From the NCBI GenBank assembly GCA_000934455.1, contig KN891922.1:2090-33123 (forward strand): DNA of 31,034 nt, read 5' to 3'. Each line of letters opens with the position of its first letter. The stretch's first letter is position 1. This DNA comes from Apostichopus parvimensis (Eukaryota > Echinodermata > Holothuroidea > Aspidochirotida > Stichopodidae). The notes under the pieces were generated by a model, which was not told where the DNA came from, searched no databases, and worked only from the letters and a program-made list of their open reading frames with translations. Both the position numbers and the translations under genes were made by a program. Below, piece by piece: positions 29,101 to 31,034 of the stretch.

Positions 29101-30916
29101 TTACCCGATTTTGGTATCGCTCCGGGGCAACCCATTACTATGTCAACATTTGCATAACTAGTATGGCTGAAATGTACACTAACTGAGTGACCTGTTTAAT
29201 GTTAGCGATTGACTGCACATCATGAAATCTAACAGCATGCTGCCATTATTGCTTTAAGAGTTTGTGTGGCAGTAGATGATCAGTTGTGGAAACACACGCA
29301 TCATCTTACATATAATATCACAGTAAAAAAAAAAGAAGAACCACTTTACCTTCTCAAAGAGTATGATGTTATTCAACCAATCAGGGTACGGCCTAGGGGT
29401 GAACTTTGTACTACGACCTTTGAGGTACGGTGTCAGGACGTCAGGACAGACCTTAAAGATGCTAATGAAGAGATCTTCCATGAGTGGATCATTCAGGATG
29501 GATGTCGTCTTGAAGTTAGACACAAACCGCAACAAAGTTAAATTTGCAACTCTGCGGAGAAGAACAAACTGTATTGTCAAAACAAAGATTGAAGCGGACC
29601 TTGAGAATACATGCATTTAAATCGCAGAAAACTTTGTAAGTAACACATGAAATTAATCGAAGCTACTAGGAGCAAAACTCAGACATTAGTGTCAGAACCA
29701 TCCCCCGCCCCCTCCTCACACCCCCTCCCAAACACCCCTTTCATATTAACGTTTAAAATTTCTTTTCCTTTCTTTTAATCAATCTTTAGGCTATGTTCAT
29801 TTAGGATAATTTCGTTTGTTTCACTGCCCCATTTTTAAACTCCCCAGTATCAATCAATCCCAACCATATGAATGTCTACTTATTTGTAACTGTTCTGGGC
29901 ATATTTTACATGGTTTTAGTAACATTTCAAAAAATGAAAAAGGACATAAAAAAAGGCAAAGATGGAAAATAAATGAGATAAATCCATACCTTCCTCCATT
30001 TAATCCCAGTGAAGCATCAGTGTAGCAGATACCATATTTATGTGAGCAGCAAACCAACTGTAGGACGTTATGAACCATATGTGGAATGTCAACATCAGCA
30101 GCCTGTTTTACAACATTTTGGGGGTAAAAAGTAAGAAAAAAGCAACGAAAATTAATCCTACAACAAGGCATTCTATCTCAGAATAATCATCCATTATATA
30201 AATATCCGTGAGTCATTCACATTGATCATGACTGTTGTTATTTTGTTATCTGTTTCAAAATGTGATTTCCCTCCAAAATTTGTAAAAGTACTCTGAAAGT
30301 AGACAGCCAAATTTCAGCATAAATTGATCAACTTTTCACATAATCAGCCGAGAGCCTATCGACAGTAGCCTCTTAATTAAACGAAACGGTAAATGCAACA
30401 AAACAGAAGAGGAATTTTCTTCTTGGAAGAATTTCTCTTGTCAGAGAAAGTCAAACCTGTCCTATACCTAAATTGAGCAATGTTCAGGGTAGGCTGGGCA
30501 AGCCTATGACAATAAGAGCCCAATTAATGAAAGATGGTGGACCGATGATATTTTCATATGCCAGCAGGGCCTCCTATTGAGAACTTCAGGCACAGACCAT
30601 TACTCTAGCAATTCTTATTTGTTTGTTAAATTGAATGCTTTTACAAACTTAGATATTATAAGGTATACAGATAATTGCTACAGAAGGCTAAAGAGCTAAC
30701 CTCCACTGGTTTGCTGCAGTCATAGAGTTCAATCAGCTGGCTGAGAGTAAAGTTATTAAAGAGCAGCTTTTTGCTCTTCTTGGGGATGACGGGTTTCTTG
30801 ATTACTCTGTCTTGCAACGTTCTGAGTAGCAGCTGAATGGTGGGCACTCTGTCCAACGCAACGTGATGGAAAACGTTGCGGCAGAATTCTGGTGATTCAA
30901 AATTAAGAATATGGGC
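7979..30916 (-). CDS. URB1: URB1/NPA1 homologue, nucleolar pre-60S assembly factor (5' end outside window)
   Basis: This is the whole visible gene, 27 exons read right to left. URB1 is a very large alpha-helical repeat protein of the nucleolus. The yeast orthologue Npa1/Urb1 works in a complex with Urb2, Dbp6, Nop8 and Rsa3 in early pre-60S particles, and human URB1 acts in pre-rRNA processing. The exons sum to 6096 bp (2031 residues plus stop) when the duplicated five-exon block is counted once, and every junction is GT-AG with matching phase. Human URB1 is about 2270 residues, so roughly the first tenth is missing beyond 31034. Recognition rests on the FHHVALDRVPTIQLLLRTLQ stretch (first exon) and on the C-terminal third: GLFMTVAALSSQYQSMREAG, GYHVLAQFDQHLEGARF, LYEKNGISLNDYR and WMLDLLEDGMRDYPDF resemble remembered vertebrate URB1. 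No membrane or signal segment is apparent. Family assignment is confident; exact boundaries are splice-site inferences. Confidence 0.95.
8597..9396 (-). CDS. URB1: URB1 exon e26 (largest)
   Basis: 800 bp, phase 2 in and 1 out, visible residues 1692-1959. The acceptor is CATTCACAG and the donor is CCAAG|GTGAGT. Includes LLLRIISLMQKVLQELEWRK, LAAICLVLKSISKE and AERVKILCALNEILLYLTK. This C-terminal tail is less conserved than e19-e25 and all-helical. The intron 8200-8596 shows nothing recognisable. Confidence 0.92.
9470..10130. repeat. Intronic minisatellite, ~90-bp unit with ~183-bp higher order
   Basis: In URB1 intron 9397-10329. CTTACACAGATGCCTCACAC...TATTACTACC...CAGGTATCTGTGCA recurs about every 90 bp with drift. 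A longer period is clear where ACACAGGTATCTGTGCATGA at about 9779 recurs at about 9962. The long plus-strand open frame across it is simply repeat translation (Thr/His/Tyr-rich) and not a gene. Confidence 0.85.
10330..10598 (-). CDS. URB1: URB1 exon e25
   Basis: 269 bp, phase 0 in and 2 out, visible residues 1603-1692. The acceptor is TTTTCAG and the donor is TTGAA|GTATGT. Begins LKVLAILERAVSIPPAALSL with GHSLMTWTL, where vertebrate URB1 has a comparable DYSLLTWIL segment at the end of the conserved domain. An open frame reading past the donor is not coding. Confidence 0.9.
11384..11527 (-). CDS. URB1: URB1 exon e24
   Basis: 144 bp, phase 0 to 0, visible residues 1555-1602. The acceptor is TATTCCTAG and the donor is GAAAAA|GTAAAG. 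Reads HEMERGWMLDLLEDGMRDYP and ends LASSPHCSPEEK, matching the remembered vertebrate URB1 pattern of an aromatic-Leu-Leu-x-x-Gly-x-Arg-Asp helix followed by SPLCDE. The intron 10599-11383 has C- and G-runs only. Confidence 0.9.
12272..12490 (-). CDS. URB1: URB1 exon e23, left-contig haplotype
   Basis: Allelic counterpart of 15175-15393: 219 bp, phase 0 to 0, FLGR variant. This copy is physically joined to e24 through intron 11528-12271, which has no other recognised feature. Confidence 0.88.
12760..12940. repeat. Intronic ~87-bp minisatellite, 2 units (left haplotype)
   Basis: GTAAAATGATAGGTGACTAA and GTAAAATGATATGTAAGTAA start successive units, each followed by ATATGTAAGCCATA. Lies in the e22-e23 intron. 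The homologous array in the right copy has three units. Confidence 0.75.
12984..13144 (-). CDS. URB1: URB1 exon e22, left-contig haplotype
   Basis: Allelic counterpart of 15958-16118: 161 bp, phase 1 in and 0 out. Encodes the same QYQSMREAGYHVLAQFDQ region; the differences seen in the coding part are silent. The donor is GAGAG|GTAGGT. Confidence 0.9.
13470..13554 (-). CDS. URB1: URB1 exon e21, left-contig haplotype
   Basis: Allelic counterpart of 16422-16506: 85 bp, phase 0 in and 1 out. Ends LLGQ with donor CCAGG|GTTAGT. The neighbouring introns contain no other recognised feature beyond G-rich runs near 13270. Confidence 0.86.
14042..14210 (-). CDS. URB1: URB1 exon e20, left-contig haplotype
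   Basis: Allelic counterpart of 16990-17158: 169 bp, phase 2 in and 0 out, open, same TMKEVLGLLDHSKMLKSS protein. The acceptor context is ATATATCAG here instead of TAAAATCAG. Confidence 0.87.
14504..14678 (-). CDS. URB1: URB1 exon e19, left-contig haplotype
   Basis: The same exon as 17758-17932: 175 bp, phase 1 in and 2 out, intact, with donor TACAG|GTAAAA. It reads IVQSEPSCC rather than IVQRDPSCC. Following e23 of the right copy would enter it in the wrong phase and soon hit a stop, so it is an alternative allele and not an additional exon. Confidence 0.85.
14972..15021. other. Assembly gap (50 N)
   Basis: Fifty consecutive Ns, a fixed-size placeholder rather than a measured distance. The sequence to its left ends ...AAAAGCTTGGAT, which recurs ending at 18226. 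The sequence to its right starts ATTATATATTTAAAACTC, which recurs starting at 12055. The two flanks therefore overlap in content. Confidence 0.99.
15175..15393 (-). CDS. URB1: URB1 exon e23, right-contig haplotype
   Basis: 219 bp, phase 0 to 0, visible residues 1482-1554. The acceptor is GTTTCAG and the donor is GAAAAG|GTTTGT. Contains NTVTEPNARLPSVTTAFVGR and ends NGLFFSASEK. It has FVGR where the other copy has FLGR. The contig begins 153 bp further on, at 15022. Confidence 0.9.
15670..15915. repeat. Intronic ~85-bp minisatellite, 3 units (right haplotype)
   Basis: Units start at about 15687, 15772 and 15857 with GTAAAATNATATGTAA. Counterpart of the 2-unit array at 12760-12940. Confidence 0.75.
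15958..16118 (-). CDS. URB1: URB1 exon e22, right-contig haplotype
   Basis: 161 bp, phase 1 in and 0 out, visible residues 1428-1481. The acceptor is GTATGCAG and the donor is GAGAG|GTAGGT. Contains GLFMTVAALSSQYQSMREAG and YHVLAQFDQHLEGARFRGRR, the most recognisable URB1 segment in the window. The next intron (15394-15957) carries a 3-unit minisatellite. Confidence 0.93.
16422..16506 (-). CDS. URB1: URB1 exon e21, right-contig haplotype
   Basis: 85 bp, phase 0 in and 1 out, visible residues 1400-1428. The acceptor is CTTTGCAG and the donor is CCCGG|GTAAGT. It reads SEPNDLYDPSFLLPLFSSLL and ends LLGP where the other copy has LLGQ. The donor also differs (GTAAGT here, GTTAGT there). Confidence 0.88.
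16990..17158 (-). CDS. URB1: URB1 exon e20, right-contig haplotype
   Basis: 169 bp, phase 2 in and 0 out, visible residues 1343-1399. The acceptor is AAAATCAG and the donor is CGTCAG|GTGAGT. Encodes PFLWGQPAVTQHAARKSLGK and then TMKEVLGLLDHSKMLKSS, a URB1 C-terminal domain signature. The protein appears identical to the other copy by eye. Confidence 0.9.
17315..17621 (+). mobile_element. Haplotype-specific retroelement fragment with target duplication
   Basis: 307 bp present in the right copy and absent from the left copy at the matching site (about 14355). It is bounded by TTAAAAAAAA at 17305-17314 and again at 17612-17621, where the empty allele has CTAAAAAAAG. The content is pyrimidine-rich, then a conserved hairpin CTGAAGAAGATCC-TGCTA-GGATCGAAACGTC, then AGGCCAACTTACTTTTACAC. 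This ending is of a kind associated with Penelope-like retroelements. The open frames across it (ending EEDPARIETSG) are incidental. Confidence 0.7.
17560..17590 (+). ncRNA. Hammerhead-ribozyme-like motif (degenerate)
   Basis: CTGAAGA fits the hammerhead box CUGANGA. A perfect 5-bp stem GATCC/GGATC with loop TGCTA follows, then GAAAC and GTC. Hammerhead ribozymes are known in Penelope-like elements. Departures from the consensus: one extra A before stem II and no visible stem III between GAAAC and GTC, so self-cleavage as a monomer is doubtful. Confidence 0.35.
17758..17932 (-). CDS. URB1: URB1 exon e19, right-contig haplotype
   Basis: 175 bp, phase 1 in and 2 out, visible residues 1285-1343. 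The acceptor is CCGGCAG and the donor is TACAG|GTAAAA. Contains HLISTILFIVQRDPSC and ends LYEKNGISLNDYR, a strong match to the URB1 C-terminal domain. It differs from the left-contig copy at least at QRDP versus QSEP. The following intron (17159-17757) holds the haplotype-specific 307-bp insertion. Confidence 0.9.
18380..18727 (-). CDS. URB1: URB1 exon e18
   Basis: 348 bp, phase 1 in and 1 out, visible residues 1169-1285. The acceptor is CTATTTCAG and the donor is AAAG|GTAATT. It carries VTHFLSEDNSIKYINLILSY, a helical core, and an acidic stretch MMGDEEEEEKDDSS that probably forms a flexible loop before the C-terminal conserved domain. It lies just outside the duplicated block, so it occurs once. 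Confidence 0.88.
19022..19103 (-). CDS. URB1: Candidate URB1 exon e17 (small, inferred from phase)
   Basis: 82 bp, phase 0 in and 1 out, visible residues 1142-1169. The acceptor is TTTCTTGCAG and the donor is ACGG|GTATGA. Exon e16 ends in phase 0 but e18 must be entered with one base in hand, so an exon of 3n+1 bases is required between them. This open stretch (GPNQLTADGQNISDSFYHTV and seven more residues) fits exactly and gives a Gly codon across the junction. The support is phase logic and splice sites, not homology. Confidence 0.6.
19342..19510 (-). CDS. URB1: URB1 exon e16
   Basis: 169 bp, phase 2 in and 0 out, visible residues 1085-1141. The acceptor is CTGCCAG and the donor is TTGCAG|GTAAAA. 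The in-phase frame reads RSRLGLLTTLNTELSSRG, then RRSDILDAILVSCGS, and ends HYDTILSLLQ. An open frame on the opposite strand is a shadow. Confidence 0.85.
19967..20153 (-). CDS. URB1: URB1 exon e15
   Basis: 187 bp, phase 1 in and 2 out, visible residues 1023-1085. The acceptor is TTTTCAG and the donor is ACAG|GTAAGA. Contains AFSVLQDLVWSRLMKLYEEG and VVSTQKLESQVEKICSKEE. The intron 19511-19966 has a long C-run (about 19597-19613) and a C/T-rich stretch near 19745-19790. Confidence 0.88.
20456..20971 (-). mobile_element. 5'-truncated non-LTR retrotransposon (CR1/L2-like) in URB1 intron
   Basis: The minus frame encodes the C-terminal end of a LINE reverse transcriptase polyprotein: ISHVDYCNALLIGLPASTL, then LHWLPIEQHITFKVLCLIYK, then VFSVTGARLWNDLPSW and a final SFKKALNTVLF motif. 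These are hallmarks of the region after the polymerase domain in CR1/L2/jockey-type elements. The frame is open to a stop at 20456. Catalytic RT motifs and the endonuclease are absent, so it is a dead 5' truncation. The first residues up to about 20960 are probably intron sequence. The 3' end may extend to about 20300; I could not define target-site duplications. Confidence 0.88.
20979..21174 (-). CDS. URB1: URB1 exon e14
   Basis: 196 bp, phase 0 in and 1 out, visible residues 958-1023. The acceptor is CATTGCAG and the donor is GGAAG|GTTAGA, a weak donor. Starts EMYSRLLRSLITHSLAHRIH, with a lysine cluster KVVKKKLKKE. LINE-derived sequence begins within about 25 bp of the donor. Confidence 0.87.
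21445..22191 (-). CDS. URB1: URB1 exon e13 (large)
   Basis: 747 bp, phase 0 to 0, visible residues 709-957. The acceptor is GTATTTTCAG and the donor is AGCAAG|GTAACT. It begins NVIGNDASRLNGTLVYILYT and ends SMELLERCLATEDSK. It is a long Leu-rich run of helices, as expected in the middle of this solenoid family. The short intron 21175-21444 has an A-run and no other feature. Confidence 0.92.
22731..22937 (-). CDS. URB1: URB1 exon e12
   Basis: 207 bp, phase 0 to 0, visible residues 640-708. The acceptor TGTTCTTCCAG is strong and the donor is ATGCAG|GTAAAT. Contains FGRLKKTLGGYDSFSQLLQD and ends KQIMLYMQ. A transposon end lies only about 40 bp upstream of its acceptor. The intron 22192-22730 has no recognised feature. 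Confidence 0.87.
22977..23584. mobile_element. MITE with 13-bp terminal inverted repeats and TTAA flanks
   Basis: AGCAGCATTTTGC begins the element and its exact complement ends it. TTAA flanks both sides (22973-22976 and 23585-23588), the target duplication used by piggyBac-type transposases. The 608-bp interior has no transposase frame but has a perfect 10-bp hairpin, CCAGGGAGTT...AACTCCCTGG, at about 23272-23300. Lies in the e11-e12 intron, 40 bp from the e12 acceptor. The TIR sequence is not one I can assign to a named family. Confidence 0.65.
23938..24075 (+). mobile_element. Possible tRNA-derived SINE fragment
   Basis: CTGGCTAGATGGCTCAGTTTG resembles a tRNA/SINE A box (TGGCTCAGTTTG) and TTGCATTCCAACC some 30 bp on could be a decayed B box. 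No tail repeat or flanking duplication was found. Weak. Confidence 0.25.
24155..24351 (-). CDS. URB1: URB1 exon e11
   Basis: 197 bp, phase 1 in and 0 out, visible residues 574-639. The acceptor is TCTTTCAG and the donor is GGCAAG|GTGAGA. Contains GFERYVTSVTFMIMNQQTDP and FEKCLQYCQFWLQTGSK. The following 1.2-kb intron (22938-24154) holds the TTAA-flanked MITE and a possible SINE. Confidence 0.87.
24816..24983 (-). CDS. URB1: URB1 exon e10
   Basis: 168 bp, phase 1 in and 1 out, visible residues 518-574. The acceptor is TACATGTTAG and the donor is AAAG|GTGAAA. It begins AILDQEEYTIDVMSD and ends LPAALEEFFNLLTKSKG. A diverged copy of its first half and acceptor lies about 118 bp upstream in the intron; this complete copy is the one in phase. 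Confidence 0.87.
25022..25140 (-). pseudogene. Partial tandem duplicate of URB1 exon e10 with its acceptor
   Basis: About 118 bp upstream of e10 in transcript order, the pyrimidine tract, the TTACATTAG acceptor and some 66 bp of coding sequence are repeated. The copy reads AVLDHEEFTIDPVSHAITM against AILDQEEYTIDVMSDVVTM in e10. Most differences are substitutions that keep the frame. The copy has no donor: reading on runs through the second acceptor in another frame and reaches a stop. It looks like a dead or decoy half exon. Protein-level similarity suggests it is old or was once selected. Confidence 0.7.
25404..25653 (-). CDS. URB1: URB1 exon e9
   Basis: 250 bp, phase 0 in and 1 out, visible residues 435-518. 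The acceptor is TTTGCAG and the donor is GCAG|GTAAAA. It carries WLVTLDDLSKSDQVGVIDLL and then a charged helix. Its downstream intron (24984-25403) contains the extra partial copy of the next exon. Confidence 0.88.
26172..26264 (-). CDS. URB1: URB1 exon e8
   Basis: A 93-bp exon, phase 0 to 0, visible residues 404-434, beginning SKRSGSIFSQVLTLLLSSKL. The acceptor is CTTACCAG and the donor is AAG|GTATGT. The intron 25654-26171 contains a G-rich purine run (about 25840-25885) on the plus strand. Confidence 0.84.
26475..26749 (-). CDS. URB1: URB1 exon e7
   Basis: 275 bp, phase 1 in and 0 out, visible residues 312-403. The acceptor CTTTTCTCAG gives G|AC, restoring an Asp codon before WVKKQMATPVP. 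It ends LAGVPPKKILWFKE before a GTTTGT donor. All-helical composition, with no catalytic motif. Confidence 0.88.
27149..27239 (-). CDS. URB1: URB1 exon e6
   Basis: 91 bp, phase 0 in and 1 out, visible residues 282-312. The acceptor is TTTTATAG and the donor is AAAG|GTAAGC. Encodes MPDAEFFIGMYEKYQTHLRS and a charged tail. The intron 26750-27148 is A-rich with homopolymer runs and nothing else recognisable. Confidence 0.87.
27724..27894 (-). CDS. URB1: URB1 exon e5
   Basis: 171 bp, phase 0 to 0, visible residues 225-281. The acceptor is TTTTTCAG and the donor is GAG|GTAAAG. It is a lysine-rich helical segment (LLKICKIFLKRTLKTIKF, then LSPEEWTEFIDSLKKSAREV). The intron 27240-27723 is C/T-rich on the plus strand with no coding signal. 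Confidence 0.88.
28235..28375 (-). CDS. URB1: URB1 exon e4
   Basis: 141 bp, phase 0 to 0, visible residues 178-224. The acceptor TTTGTTTGCAG is strong and the donor is TTTAAA|GTGAGC. Contains SRLLGLVAVTTLPFVYTREE. The next intron (27895-28234) has a short tandem array of ATAAACAACTAAA-like units at about 27925-27980. Confidence 0.87.
29350..29551 (-). CDS. URB1: URB1 exon e3
   Basis: 202 bp, phase 2 in and 0 out, visible residues about 110-177. The acceptor CTCCGCAG joins the AG of e2 to an A and restores the frame into VANLTLLRFVSNFKTT. It ends with DWLNNIILFEK before a GTAAAG donor. The following 974-bp intron (28376-29349) has no recognised gene. Confidence 0.88.
29990..30102 (-). CDS. 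URB1: URB1 exon e2
   Basis: 113 bp, phase 0 in and 2 out, visible residues about 73-110. The acceptor is GTAAAACAG and the donor is GGAAG|GTATGG. It encodes a helical segment with DIPHMVHNVLQLVCCSHKYG. The intron 29552-29989 holds a C-rich run (about 29700-29740) and A/T-rich sequence, with no other feature seen. Confidence 0.88.
30701..30916 (-). CDS. URB1: URB1 exon e1 (first in window)
   Basis: 216 bp, phase 0 to 0, visible residues 1-72, between a TGTGTAAAG acceptor and a GAG|GTTAGC donor. It holds FHHVALDRVPTIQLLLRTLQ, one of the clearest URB1 signatures, in the N-terminal Npa1 domain region. No initiation codon is expected here, because upstream exons lie beyond the window. The flanking intron 30103-30700 shows nothing recognisable. 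Confidence 0.9.
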
Positions 30917-31034
30917 CTTTACACAGTAAACCAACACGAAAATCAACACATGCAGTTTTCAGTATTGAAATTGGTACTTTCTTTGTTCTATTAGGATGAG
31001 TGTTAGTTATTTGAAGCAGAGAGATAGCATAGAA

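Overview
This looks like nuclear DNA from a highly heterozygous, AT-rich marine invertebrate, possibly an echinoderm or another non-vertebrate deuterostome. The evidence is short exons with GT-AG introns, a scaffold gap of 50 Ns, foldback, inverted-repeat and LINE elements in the non-coding DNA, and two visibly different haplotypes. The phylum is a guess from repeat style and a vertebrate-like gene structure.

One gene dominates. From the right edge down to a stop codon at 7979, the minus strand encodes URB1/NPA1 (nucleolar pre-ribosomal-associated protein 1), a very large helical-repeat protein of early 60S ribosome assembly. I placed 27 exons by splice sites and reading phase. With one copy of each exon they sum to 6096 bp (2031 residues plus stop), all in phase. 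The N-terminal part lies beyond position 31034. The C-terminal third matches my memory of the conserved C-terminal domain of vertebrate URB1.

Region by region: 1-644 has repeat-like sequence. 645-852 holds a candidate first coding exon of a second minus-strand gene, with CRE-like sites upstream. 1236-2372 is a foldback (long inverted repeat) element. 2373-7978 is non-coding and carries a 13-bp tandem repeat, a second inverted-repeat element (about 4291-4967), a Penelope-like hairpin remnant (5041-5070) and the URB1 3' flank. 7979-31034 is URB1. Its introns carry a 90/183-bp minisatellite (9470-10130), a 5'-truncated LINE (about 20456-20960), a MITE flanked by TTAA (22977-23584) and a partial tandem copy of one exon (about 25022-25140).

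The most important feature is at the gap (14972-15021). The 2.9 kb before it (12055-14971) and the 3.2 kb after it (15022-18226) are two versions of the same five-exon segment, and both ends of the repeat fall exactly at the gap. The exon block is 809 bp, not a multiple of three, so reading it twice would shift the frame. This is best explained as two allelic contig ends scaffolded without merging. The two haplotypes show a presence/absence polymorphism for a 307-bp insertion with a hammerhead-ribozyme-like hairpin, a minisatellite of 2 versus 3 units, and a 63-bp indel.

I found no convincing new multi-gene system. The most interesting biology is the haplotype-specific retroelement fragment and the splice-site-proximal insertions in URB1.
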